The translations under genes and the position numbers were made by a program. Positions 40,151 to 48,789 of a stretch of DNA of 59,470 nucleotides are shown here, one piece after another. The notes beneath the pieces were generated by a model. That model ran no database searches, was not told the DNA's origin, and saw only the letters and a list, made by a program, of their open reading frames with translations. This stretch comes from Shewanella glacialipiscicola. Lineage in GTDB: Bacteria; Pseudomonadota; Gammaproteobacteria; Enterobacterales; Shewanellaceae. Numbering within the stretch: the first letter of the stretch is position 1; each line of letters starts with the position of its first letter. The stretch is taken from assembly GCF_023283485.1 (NCBI RefSeq), contig NZ_JAKILU010000024.1:1-59470 (forward strand). Direction: 5' to 3'.

Positions 40151-41818
40151 TTAATTTGTTTCCGGATACCAACGGTCTAATAAGGTCTTAGAACGTTGTA
40201 ACTCGGTTTTCCACGTATCGACACCTACAACCGTAGGTTTAAGTAAAATAATTAACTCAGTTTTCTTCTTTTGTTTACTGCGGTTTTTAAACAGCTCACC
40301 TAACAAAGGAATATCACCCAGCAAAGGCACTTGCGATACCACTTCAATATTTTCACTCTTCATCAGGCCGCCAATCACCACTACATCACCTGAAGCGGCA
40401 CGAATAACGGTATCCGACTCACGAATTTCACTCTGAGCCAGAGGCAACTCTAAAGAGGCATCACTGATCCTAATATTTTTAGTTTGTTCTTTTACATCAA
40501 TCACTGACGGATGCACATGTAACAGCACGTTACCATCACGATCAATTTGCGGAGTAACATCTAAAGCAATACCAGAGAAAAATGGCGTAAGCTCTACCTG
40601 CGGCGTTGTCACGGGTGTTGTACTCGCCACTGTGGTCGATGAAACGTCAGTCACAAAATATTCATCAGTCCCCACTTTAATCACCGCTTTTTGGTTATTC
40701 GATGCCGTGACCCTTGGGCTAGACAGCACATCGACATCGCCTTGGGTATCTAAGAAATTGATCATAGTCGTAAAGTCTGAGCCTTTGATGCTAAGCGAAG
40801 TAACACCACCTATTGCAGAGGTAATTTTATCGCTTAGACCTGGGCCCGCTGAGGTGCCAAAATTCACGTTAGTATTACCGACATGCCCCAGCACGTTGTC
40901 CCACTGAATGCCTTGCTGGTAGCCATCGGATAAGGTCACTTCGAGGATTTTAGCTTCAAGGATCACTTGGCGCTGTAAATGGCTTTCTGCTGTATTTAAG
41001 AAAGTACGCACTTGGCGTAATTCACTCGGAAAAGCACGAATGGTGACTAAACCCGCCTGCGGCGTGACAACCACCTGACGCCCACCTCCGGTTTCACCAA
41101 TAATAGAGGTTAGCGTTTCTTTTAACTCGCCCCAAAAATCAGTCTTGGTACGCGAACGAATAAAGGTGCCGTTAGAGCTATCACTACTGCCATTGTTACT
41201 GGAGTTGTTACCGTTATTACCATTCGAATTATTGCTCGAATTACTATTATTTGAATTATCGCTGTTTGAGTTATTACTGTTTGAATTATTGTTATCCGAC
41301 AGGCGACCCGAACTCACCGATGTGAGCGACAAACCATCACGCTCCATATACAGATAGTTCAGTGGAAAAGTCTCTGTGCGCATTCCTGCTGGAAATACGC
41401 GTAAAATGCGGCCTTCACGACTTACTTCGTAGCCATAAATATCTTCAACCACTTGAATCGCTTCGGTTAACGTTACGCCTTTTAAAGAGAGCGAAATCGT
41501 TCCTTGCACATCGGGATGCACGGCGACGCTCAGGGGCGTACCTTGGACTAAGCTTGGGAAAAAGACCTTTGCATCCACATCGAGGGCCGACACATCGAAA
41601 CGGCGCTCAGCTTCCATGACTGGAGTTAAACCAGACAATAAGGCTCCAGCATTCAATTCTCGCTGCACCGCATCTGGCATAGTCGCAGGCGGTGGCGTCG
41701 TTGTCGCCATTGAAGCGGCTAATTCATTTTTACTCGCCTCGGGTTGTGGCCTATTTGTGGTCTGACACGCCACAAGGCAAAGTGAGAGTAGAGGTGTGAA
41801 GTATTTAATCGCTGTCAT
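40151..41818 (-). CDS. mshL: MSHA outer-membrane secretin MshL
   Basis: A 555-residue lipoprotein secretin. The signal ends in the lipobox LVAC (Cys18). An N0/STN-like domain (about 80-160) is followed by a 40-residue Asn/Ser-only tract, then N1-type and secretin domains (about 270-545), with VVIGGLMKSENIEVVSQVPLLGDIPLLG (quoted in part) near 490. It forms the outer-membrane pore for the MSHA pilus. The Asn/Ser tract is encoded by imperfect 15-bp repeats. Confidence 0.94.
   Translation of the reverse strand: MTAIKYFTPLLSLCLVACQTTNRPQPEASKNELAASMATTTPPPATMPDAVQRELNAGALLSGLTPVMEAERRFDVSALDVDAKVFFPSLVQGTPLSVAVHPDVQGTISLSLKGVTLTEAIQVVEDIYGYEVSREGRILRVFPAGMRTETFPLNYLYMERDGLSLTSVSSGRLSDNNNSNSNNSNSDNSNNSNSSNNSNGNNGNNSSNNGSSDSSNGTFIRSRTKTDFWGELKETLTSIIGETGGGRQVVVTPQAGLVTIRAFPSELRQVRTFLNTAESHLQRQVILEAKILEVTLSDGYQQGIQWDNVLGHVGNTNVNFGTSAGPGLSDKITSAIGGVTSLSIKGSDFTTMINFLDTQGDVDVLSSPRVTASNNQKAVIKVGTDEYFVTDVSSTTVASTTPVTTPQVELTPFFSGIALDVTPQIDRDGNVLLHVHPSVIDVKEQTKNIRISDASLELPLAQSEIRESDTVIRAASGDVVVIGGLMKSENIEVVSQVPLLGDIPLLGELFKNRSKQKKKTELIILLKPTVVGVDTWKTELQRSKTLLDRWYPETN
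41180..41300. repeat. 15-bp imperfect tandem repeats in mshL
   Basis: Repeated units of the form GAATTATTnnTnTTT (for example 41225-41297) encode runs of Asn and Ser at residues of about 173-215 of MshL. The unit length is a multiple of three, so slippage would change the linker length without a frameshift. Confidence 0.7.
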
Positions 41819-41832
41819 CGGAGGTGTATTCC

Positions 41833-42153
41833 CTATCTCTCTGTTATTGCTTGAAACAATGTCAATTTCCGGCCATCGGATAGTGACACATAAGCGGGGG
41901 TGATTTTAACAATTCTCAGCCCCTGAATATTGTCACCTACAGACACTATTTTGTTATTAATTACAGCGTAAGCAGTGTTGCCAGAGCTGACTATGCTATT
42001 GAGGATTATCGCCTGATCTTGCATTTGACTCGTGGTATCTACCGCAGCAAAGCCTTTGCCCGGCAATGTGGGATCTCGCAGCGACTCAGCCAAAACAGCA
42101 GTGGAGCTTAAGCAAAGTAAAATGCTAATAATATAAGACTTATTTAGACACAC
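41833..42153 (-). CDS. mshK: MSHA biogenesis protein MshK (PilP-like)
   Basis: A 106-residue periplasmic protein. A signal peptide ends VLA|ESLRDPTLPG; the LRDPTLPG motif and the C-terminal GDNIQGLRIVKITPAYVSLSDG (quoted in part) match MshK, and functionally the PilP/GspC homology region. It links the inner-membrane complex MshI/J to the secretin MshL. It overlaps the mshJ 3' end by 14 bp. Confidence 0.88.
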   Translation of the reverse strand: MCLNKSYIISILLCLSSTAVLAESLRDPTLPGKGFAAVDTTSQMQDQAIILNSIVSSGNTAYAVINNKIVSVGDNIQGLRIVKITPAYVSLSDGRKLTLFQAITER

Positions 42154-42790
42154 TGATAAAGTCCTTATTAATACTTAAGGTATAAAGTTCAATCTCAATC
42201 GTCGCCAGCGGATATACTGCAACGTTATAATCAAGACGCTTCCAATACAACTTATCTGGCATCGCTTCAACTGCTTCAACAAAACGCAGCACGGAGAAAT
42301 AATCGCCTTCTAAACTCAAGCGAATACCATGGCTATACAGGTTAAGCTTTTTATCTTCACCTACCGCTAACAAGGGGATGGGCGCTATCGACATAAACTT
42401 AATTAATTTAATCCCTTGCACTTGTCCAAGTAAGTTACTTAGTAGCTCAGGCATATAATCTGCCGGTACCATAGCCACCATTTGCTCATCGAGTTGGCTA
42501 TCTAAGTCTTGGTTTTGCTGTTCGACTATAGCTAAGCGCTGCTGATAATCTAGGTTAGGATCTAGGGCTAGGCGCTGTTGATATAAATCAATTTGCTGAG
42601 CTGAAATACTATTTTCTTGCTCTAGGATTTTAAGCTGCTGCGAAATCGATGTATGGGTTTTCCAAATCGATTCGAGCGGCAAGTAACTCAGTATACCCAG
42701 CACGGCCAACACCGCAGTTGCAATTAACACCCGCTCTCGGCGGCTTAACGCATCAAACTGCTGACCTAAATGGGTTAACTTTTGCTTCAT
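42140..42790 (-). CDS. mshJ: MSHA biogenesis protein MshJ (PilO-like)
   Basis: A 216-residue bitopic protein: a short cytosolic N-terminus (SRRERVLIATAVLAVLG), a TM at about 22-40, a coiled coil (45-105), and a periplasmic ferredoxin-like domain. The layout matches PilO/GspM. It overlaps mshI2 by 4 bp. It is part of the inner-membrane alignment complex. Confidence 0.88.
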   Translation of the reverse strand: MKQKLTHLGQQFDALSRRERVLIATAVLAVLGILSYLPLESIWKTHTSISQQLKILEQENSISAQQIDLYQQRLALDPNLDYQQRLAIVEQQNQDLDSQLDEQMVAMVPADYMPELLSNLLGQVQGIKLIKFMSIAPIPLLAVGEDKKLNLYSHGIRLSLEGDYFSVLRFVEAVEAMPDKLYWKRLDYNVAVYPLATIEIELYTLSINKDFISVSK

Positions 42791-43386
42791 TGCGTGGCCT
42801 CCTTGCTACTACTTTTCAAGGTAAAAGCCAAAGGTTTATCTTCACCACGATCCATACTCATCGACGAGAAAGCGTGTCCTTTGAGAGTACGTGTTGTCTT
42901 AAGCTTATCTACCCACAGCGGAATACTCTGTGGGTGGTCAGCAAAACCTTCGAACATAAAGTCCTGCTCGTTGATTACAATATGACTTAGCCACACACTG
43001 CCATCCGCTACAACGGCGAGATCGTTAAGTACTGGAGCAAAACCGCGGCTCGTTAAGGAAGCCCTTAAGCTTAATTCTCCCATGAGCAACTGCTTTAACT
43101 CTAACTGCTGGGTCACTAAATTGACTCGCTCAACCAGCGCAGGATCGGCTTTGCGTGCAGTGAGCTCAGCCTCTAATGTCTGCTTTTGAGTATCAAATTG
43201 CTGTTTTTGCTGCGTTGCAAATTGTAATTCTTGCCGTAAAGAGCTGACTTGCCAGTAGCTATAACTCACACAAACGGCCAAAAGGAGTAAAACACTTAGG
43301 GCATAAGCCCCTAAACGAGTAAAAGTCAGCCTTTGCTTTGGTGGCAATAATGAGGGAGTGTAAAGGTTAACGCGGTATTTAATCAC
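42787..43386 (-). CDS. mshI2: MSHA biogenesis protein MshI2 (PilN-like)
   Basis: A 199-residue bitopic protein beginning MIKYRVNLYTPSLLPPKQRLT, comparable with the cytosolic INLLPWR peptide with which PilN binds PilM. A TM follows (about 28-47), then a coiled coil and a compact C-terminal domain. It is coupled to mshI and mshJ by 4-bp overlaps on each side. Confidence 0.88.
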   Translation of the reverse strand: MIKYRVNLYTPSLLPPKQRLTFTRLGAYALSVLLLLAVCVSYSYWQVSSLRQELQFATQQKQQFDTQKQTLEAELTARKADPALVERVNLVTQQLELKQLLMGELSLRASLTSRGFAPVLNDLAVVADGSVWLSHIVINEQDFMFEGFADHPQSIPLWVDKLKTTRTLKGHAFSSMSMDRGEDKPLAFTLKSSSKEATQ

Positions 43387-44261
43387 TCTGCACCTCTTGA
43401 AAACTCGGCAAATGCGAGCTGCGCCATTTGAGCGTCAACACTGCTTTTATTGATAACATTCACGCTTTGATTAAAATTTGCTGAAAGTAATGTCGCCAAT
43501 TTATCCACTGCGCCATCGACAAGCAGTTCGATAGAAGACACTGGGGCTTGTCTTAATTGACTCTCAAAATAATCCATCGAACGCTGGATTTCTAAGCTGA
43601 GATTGTCTGCCATACCATAAGCAAGTTCCTCTGCTGGAGCCTTATCTAAATGAGTAAATCCTCGTACTCGGCGCTGCATATAAAGCTGGCCTTGCTTAAC
43701 CACAGTTAATAACAATTCCTGACCGGGATTATGGCTCACTACTAACCGAGCTTGGTTATCATCACCAAAAAGGTTTGTCATCGCTAACTCTTCGATGCTG
43801 ATGCCAGCCAGTTGTAAATTTTGTTCATGAATGGCTTGAACCATACTGACAAGCTTGGTTTTATCCACCACCACTACATTAATTTTATTACTGGCTAAGG
43901 GGGACTCAAAATAATCCAAATGAATCTGTGGCACAGGCAAGCTAACCATATCTTTAACTGACCACAGTAAAGCTTGCGGCAGCTCAGTCACATCGACATT
44001 GGGTTTATCGGTTAGCAGTAATTGATATCGACTTGAAGCTAAAATCAGTTGTAACTGTGCATTGGGAAAGGATTTGGCTACAGCACTGAAGCCTGCAGAC
44101 CAGTTTTCATTTTTAAGTTCAAAGGATTGCCACTGCTCGCTCTTGGCATCTTGTACAGGCGCATATACCCATAACTTATCGGCGCAGACATAGACCCCGA
44201 TATTAATAGGGGGCGTGTTTTGCTGCCAAAAGGCGAATCGACCCATAAAACTTTTTCCCAT
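43383..44261 (-). CDS. mshI: MSHA biogenesis protein MshI (PilM-like)
   Basis: A 292-residue soluble protein with a PilM/GspL-type actin-like fold: INIGVYVCADKLWVYAP at the start, SVKDMVSLPVPQIHLDYFES near 112, and RRVRGFTHLDKAPAEELAY near 190. It is probably the cytosolic partner of MshI2. It is the first gene of the msh operon proper, with a 238-bp gap to csrD. The start could be the ATG here or another 15 bp downstream (MGRFAFW). Confidence 0.88.
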   Translation of the reverse strand: MGKSFMGRFAFWQQNTPPINIGVYVCADKLWVYAPVQDAKSEQWQSFELKNENWSAGFSAVAKSFPNAQLQLILASSRYQLLLTDKPNVDVTELPQALLWSVKDMVSLPVPQIHLDYFESPLASNKINVVVVDKTKLVSMVQAIHEQNLQLAGISIEELAMTNLFGDDNQARLVVSHNPGQELLLTVVKQGQLYMQRRVRGFTHLDKAPAEELAYGMADNLSLEIQRSMDYFESQLRQAPVSSIELLVDGAVDKLATLLSANFNQSVNVINKSSVDAQMAQLAFAEFSRGAE

Positions 44262-44499
44262 AAAATGCCTATAACTAACTGAATTTAAAAGCTTGAGTTT
44301 GCTCTTTCGTTTAAACGTCTTGTTTTCTTGCTATCCAATGTTTAATAGCTCTGTGTTTAAACATTCTATTAATACTACCAGCACCGTAATTTTACCTGAT
44401 TAGTCTAGCTGCTAATGGGCATAGTTTATAGATAAATACGTGAATTATATGTGCTATTTTTCATCTACCATGGCAACAACTACACAAAAATTCAAGATT
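44262..44499. promoter_or_regulatory. Upstream region of the msh operon
   Basis: 238 AT-rich bp between csrD and mshI, and the only sizeable gap before mshI, so an msh promoter is expected here. Two 10-bp palindromes centred on GTTTAAAC are present, at 44308-44317 and 44354-44363, 46 bp apart. No convincing sigma-70 or sigma-54 promoter could be fixed by eye. Confidence 0.4.
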
Positions 44500-46443
44500 C
44501 TACTTGGCTTCTATCGGTTCACTAAAATACATTCCCTGTGCAGCGCTAACACCAAGAATTTTTAGTGTCTGCCATTCCTCAAAAACCTCAACGCCTTCGG
44601 CACAAACTTGCACCTCAGTGCGATATAAACCACCAATCAAGCTACGGATAAATAACTGGTTTTCAGGTCGCATATGGATGTGCCGTACGATAGAACGATG
44701 CACCTTAATTAAATCAAAATGACACTCACGAATATAATAAGTACCGACAACTTGCTCACCAACATGATCCACACAGAGTCTGGCACCCATTTTGCGGATC
44801 ATATCCAACTTAGGGAGTAACTTTTCTTGATGTTGGATCACGATATCTTCCGCTACTTCAAAAATTAGCCGCGGGGTCAAATGCCGATACTCTAATAACG
44901 TTGTTTTTAGCCATTGTGTAAATGCTCGACTCATTAACGAATCCAAGCTCAAGTTAATACTGTATCGCTGCGGCGCAGATTTTACATTTGAGGGTAAATT
45001 CGATACTTCGATCGTTGGCTCATTCGATAATAACAGTAAAACACGTTCAATAATTTGCCTTTCAACCTGCGGCATTAAGCCACATTTATTAGCCATAGGA
45101 ATAAATAAACTGGCACGAATTAATGCCCCTTGATTATCCCTAGAACGCGTAAATATCTCCTTATGATGTTCATTACCGTCAGAATCGATTATCGGCTGGC
45201 TAAAGGGAAAAAATCGCTTTTGCACTAAGGCATTTTCTAAAAAGCTTCGCCAACGCACTGAACCTTTAGCAAACTCTTCATCTATCGCCCCTTTATCGTA
45301 CATAAACCAATTACTATTACCTTGTAATTGTGCCGCCCTTAACGCCATATCAGCCTCTTCAATTAACTGCGCGGCATTGTCTCCTGCGGTAAAATAAGCG
45401 CAGCCAAGATGGAAAAAATTGTCACGATTATCGACCTCGGGTAAAGGCTGACTCAAACATATCTTGAGTAACTTACTGGCCAATTGATCAGCCTCAATAA
45501 GCGATATTTGTGGCACTACAATGGCAAACTGATTATGGGAGCGACGAGCAAAGATACTATTTGCTTGGTTTTGTAAAAGCAGGCTAATAGCATTAACGGT
45601 CGAGTTGAGCAATTCTTTCGCTGCGATTTCACCTTGGGATTGTTGTAATAAATCCAGATCATCCATTTCTAATAAATAAATAACGCCATGGGCGAGCATC
45701 GACTGATTATGACTCAGCGCATCGAGACGGTTAGTTAAAAATAACCGATTACCTATATGAGTTTCTGCATCCAAAAAAGTATTAGAGCGGATAAATTTGT
45801 CAAAACGTCCCCGCTCCTTTTGCGCGTCTTGTAACTCTTCGAGTAGCTTAGTTAACGCACGATTAATTAACCGAGGTTTACCCCTTCCGGGACTTGCCAG
45901 CGCCTCCTCATGCTTACCTTGTAAAATTAATCGACTGCGTAAAGCTAATTCCTCAATACCATCTAATTGCTGTGAAAACCATAAATGGCCAAAACGCACT
46001 AATGCAATAACGGCAAAAATACCGATTAATAGAATAAGAGTCTCATACCAACTGAAAGTGTAGTGCTCGAAGGGTTGCGGCAAGGTCAATTTCATGTGCA
46101 AGCCAGATTTAGGCTCTAGTACATGATCGTAGATCACCGCATTTTGAGTAGAAAGATTACCTTTATAGGCAAATAACACTTCATCTTTTAAGCTCAGACG
46201 AAAATCAACAGCATTATAAGCAAGAAGCATTGGCGGCAACCAAGCCTCTAACTCCCAGTCTGGCTGACGCTGATAATGCTCCATCAGCATAGTCTCAAGT
46301 CCAGCCACTTTTTGCTGCTGGAACTTATAAGTCAGCTGCACAAAGCTCATCACCGCGCTCAATATAAATACGAAGGCAACTGCAGCCAAAGACATTAACC
46401 AAAAACTGGTTAATTTTGTCGTTAACATCCGAGTGAATTTCAT
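44500..46443 (-). CDS. csrD: CsrD/MshH-type degenerate GGDEF-EAL regulator
   Basis: A 647-residue inner-membrane protein: a TM at about 13-35, a periplasmic segment, a TM near 130-150, a HAMP-like linker (150-215), then GGDEF-like (about 225-375) and EAL-like (about 395-640) domains. Both catalytic sites are degenerate: the GGDEF loop reads RSHNQF near 302, and the EAL signature reads TRS near 433. This fits CsrD, which directs RNase E decay of the CsrB/CsrC sRNAs without c-di-GMP turnover. In Vibrio the same gene, upstream of mshI, is mshH. The role in Csr control is inferred from homology. Confidence 0.9.
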   Translation of the reverse strand: MKFTRMLTTKLTSFWLMSLAAVAFVFILSAVMSFVQLTYKFQQQKVAGLETMLMEHYQRQPDWELEAWLPPMLLAYNAVDFRLSLKDEVLFAYKGNLSTQNAVIYDHVLEPKSGLHMKLTLPQPFEHYTFSWYETLILLIGIFAVIALVRFGHLWFSQQLDGIEELALRSRLILQGKHEEALASPGRGKPRLINRALTKLLEELQDAQKERGRFDKFIRSNTFLDAETHIGNRLFLTNRLDALSHNQSMLAHGVIYLLEMDDLDLLQQSQGEIAAKELLNSTVNAISLLLQNQANSIFARRSHNQFAIVVPQISLIEADQLASKLLKICLSQPLPEVDNRDNFFHLGCAYFTAGDNAAQLIEEADMALRAAQLQGNSNWFMYDKGAIDEEFAKGSVRWRSFLENALVQKRFFPFSQPIIDSDGNEHHKEIFTRSRDNQGALIRASLFIPMANKCGLMPQVERQIIERVLLLLSNEPTIEVSNLPSNVKSAPQRYSINLSLDSLMSRAFTQWLKTTLLEYRHLTPRLIFEVAEDIVIQHQEKLLPKLDMIRKMGARLCVDHVGEQVVGTYYIRECHFDLIKVHRSIVRHIHMRPENQLFIRSLIGGLYRTEVQVCAEGVEVFEEWQTLKILGVSAAQGMYFSEPIEAK

Positions 46444-46579
46444 CTATCCGCTATCCTGCAGGATTATTATCATTATCGAAAATATTTCAACATAAGATTA
46501 ACAAATCTATCTGCTGATTATTCAGTAGCCTACCCCAAAAGGCAACTAAGGTGCGGTAACTTAACTTAGACCTAGAAAT

Positions 46580-46607
46580 AAAAAAGAGACTCATAAGTCT
46601 CTTTTTT
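46580..46607 (-). terminator. Terminator downstream of the malic enzyme gene
   Basis: An 11-bp stem, AAAAAGAGACT (46581-46591) with AGTCTCTTTTT (46596-46606), and a CATA loop, with A/T runs on both sides. It lies 21 bp after the malic enzyme stop and ahead of csrD on the same strand. It could work in both directions. Confidence 0.9.
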
Positions 46608-46627
46608 ATGTCGTAAGGACTTTTCGT

Positions 46628-47872
46628 TTAGTCGGCGTATTGGGGCAAAGTCGTAATAACAGCAACGCCAGAGTCAATAGCCGCTTGTGCAACAGCACGT
46701 GCGACTACTGGCAATAAGCGTGGGTCCATCGGTTTTGGCAGCACATACTCAGCACCGAAACTTAATGACGTCACCTGAGGATAAGCCTTTAATACGCTTG
46801 CTGGTACGACTTCTTTTGCCAATCCTGCAAGCGCGTAGACGGCGGCAATTTTCATCTCATCATTAATACATGAGGCACGCACATCTAATGCACCACGGAA
46901 AATAAATGGAAAACACAGCACGTTATTAACTTGGTTTGGATAATCACTACGACCCGTGCCCATAATTAAATCACTACGTGTTGCGTGGGCAAGTGCTGGT
47001 GTAATTTCAGGGTCTGGATTAGAACAGGCAAATATTACTGGCTTATCAGCCATTAATGCGACTTCTTCAGCGCCAATCACATCAGGCCCAGATAAACCTA
47101 AAAATGCATCTGCGCCCTTGATTACATCAAGCAAGGTGCGTTTATCGGTATTATTAGCAAATAGTGCTTTGTATTCATTAAGGTCTGTACGGCCAGAATG
47201 AATAACGCCTTTAGTATCTAGCATGTAAATGTTAGCGCGATTAGCACCACATTTTACCAACATAGTCATACAAGCAATCGCAGCAGCACCGGCGCCCATA
47301 CACACAAAGATAGCGTCGCTAATCAACTTACCTTGAATTTCTAGCGCATTAATCATACCAGCCGCAGTAACAATGGCGGTGCCGTGTTGATCGTCATGAA
47401 ATACCGGTACTTTACAACGAGCAATCAATTCTCGCTCAATAATAAAGCATTCTGGCGCTTTAATATCTTCAAGATTAATACCACCAAAAGTATCTGCAAT
47501 CGCAGCAACGGTATTAATAAATTCTTCAGGCGTATTATGCGTAATTTCAATATCCGTCGAATCAATATTCGCAAAATGCTTGAATAATAATGCTTTACCT
47601 TCCATTACAGGTTTAGATGCCAAAGGGCCTAAATTACCTAGACCTAAGATAGCGGTACCATTAGTAATCACGGCAACCGTATTACCTTTATTGGTATAAC
47701 GATAGGCATTGTCAGGATTAGCGGCGATTTCACGTACTGGCTCAGCCACTCCGGGGCTATAAGCTAAGGCAAGATCGTGACTCGTTTCGGCTGGTTTAGT
47801 TAAACAAACTGCGGTTTTTCCTGGAACGGGGAATTCATGATAATCGAGTGCTTGTTGACGAATATCTGACAT
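46628..47872 (-). CDS. maeB: Malic enzyme, short MaeB type
   Basis: A 414-residue malic enzyme that decarboxylates malate to pyruvate with NAD(P). The catalytic half has AVCLTKPAETSHDLALAYSPGVAEPV near 20-45 (quoted in part), NGTAILGLGNLGPLASKPVMEGK near 72, and FHDDQHGTAIV near 158. The Rossmann glycines are in FVCMGAGAAAIACM near 190. It has only the malic domains and lacks the C-terminal phosphotransacetylase-like domain of E. coli MaeB. AGGA lies before the ATG. It is monocistronic. Cofactor preference cannot be read with confidence. Confidence 0.94.
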   Translation of the reverse strand: MSDIRQQALDYHEFPVPGKTAVCLTKPAETSHDLALAYSPGVAEPVREIAANPDNAYRYTNKGNTVAVITNGTAILGLGNLGPLASKPVMEGKALLFKHFANIDSTDIEITHNTPEEFINTVAAIADTFGGINLEDIKAPECFIIERELIARCKVPVFHDDQHGTAIVTAAGMINALEIQGKLISDAIFVCMGAGAAAIACMTMLVKCGANRANIYMLDTKGVIHSGRTDLNEYKALFANNTDKRTLLDVIKGADAFLGLSGPDVIGAEEVALMADKPVIFACSNPDPEITPALAHATRSDLIMGTGRSDYPNQVNNVLCFPFIFRGALDVRASCINDEMKIAAVYALAGLAKEVVPASVLKAYPQVTSLSFGAEYVLPKPMDPRLLPVVARAVAQAAIDSGVAVITTLPQYAD

Positions 47873-48349
47873 TTTAAAATCCTGAAATGCGGCATTTATA
47901 AGTTATGAACGTAAGGTCGACCAACACCTATTTCGCCTCTTATAAGGGCGATATACATAGTCTTGCTGGTCGAGGTAAGATACGCCAATAAAGCGACTTT
48001 TAAAATAAGATATTCATAATCTTCATCTTAGCAGGCAAATAGATCCTCTAAGCTTAATTTTATAAACTTATCTCATCTAATAAAGCGACATTTGTTATTA
48101 ATTACTGTAGAAAAAAAACATATATTTTATCGACATGATGCGAGTTACAGCAGGTTTGCAGGCGTAATTTTGGTTAAATTACAATATCTAACTGTTAGCG
48201 TGTTTAACTTATCCTTAAATACTATAAAAAGTAGAATAACCGATTTGAATTATAGATATTGGATATATTGGTGATTTATTGAGTGAAGCCATACCGGATG
48301 GGTGTTTTATATAGCGCTAGAGGATTGAGAATAACCAATGACAAAAAGT
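47873..48349. other. Gene-free region upstream of the malic enzyme gene
   Basis: 477 bp between the malic enzyme start and the rpmE terminator, very AT-rich in its middle. It should hold the malic enzyme promoter. I see no tRNA, riboswitch or protein gene. The 60-codon open frame at 48092-48274 looks like random AT-rich coding. Confidence 0.5.
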
Positions 48350-48375
48350 AAAAAGGCGCCGAAGGCGCCTTTTTT
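48350..48375 (-). terminator. rpmE terminator
   Basis: GGCGCC (48355-48360), a GAA loop and GGCGCC (48364-48369) make a GC stem extended by A/T runs on both sides. On the minus strand it ends in a U-run, 20 bp after the rpmE stop codon. Confidence 0.93.
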
Positions 48376-48376
48376 A

Positions 48377-48400
48377 AAATAATTACAATTGTAATTATTT
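48377..48400. repeat. 24-bp perfect palindrome over the rpmE stop codon
   Basis: A self-complementary AT-rich sequence centred on CAATTG (left half AAATAATTACAA) spans the end of the rpmE coding region and the start of its 3' UTR, just before the GC terminator hairpin. Confidence 0.7.
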
Positions 48401-48607
48401 CTTTGCAAGTGCACCAAAGCGCTTGTTGAACTTGTCGATACGACCGCCAGTATCAACAACTTTTTGTGTACCAGTATAGAATGGGTGACAAGCACCACAT
48501 ACGTCTAAGTGTAAATCTTTACCAGCAGTAGAGTTTACTTTGATAACGTTACCACAAGTACAGTTTGCAGTGATGATAGCGTATGTTGGGTGAATACCTG
48601 GTTTCAT
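48395..48607 (-). CDS. rpmE: 50S ribosomal protein L31
   Basis: The 70-residue type A (zinc) L31, with the four cysteines C16, C18, C37 and C40 in NCTCGN and [12 protein letters not shown]. The C-terminal [12 protein letters not shown] is the conserved bL31 tail. It has a strong GAGG ribosome site. It is monocistronic, with its own terminator. The cysteine set marks the zinc-bound form that is replaced by a Cys-less paralogue (ykgM) under zinc limitation in relatives that have one. No paralogue lies in this window. Confidence 0.97.
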   Translation of the reverse strand: MKPGIHPTYAIITANCTCGNVIKVNSTAGKDLHLDVCGACHPFYTGTQKVVDTGGRIDKFNKRFGALAKK

Positions 48608-48789
48608 TGGGGTTACCTCAAAAGTGTAAGGCCATGTCGCTCTTCCAACCCGTAGTCGGATACCACATGCATGTTAATAACAATATGTTTAGGGCGCAGA
48701 ATGTTACAGCATAGCCCCAACGGATACAAGTAGATTATCTGAGCGTTTAGTGGTTAAAACCCGTCTGTTTTTCATGCTGATTTGCCACT

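Noticed and set aside
48092..48274. 60-codon open frame in the gap upstream of the malic enzyme gene
   Set aside because: Very AT-rich, with Ile/Tyr/Lys/Asn composition and no ribosome site. It looks like non-coding DNA read by chance.
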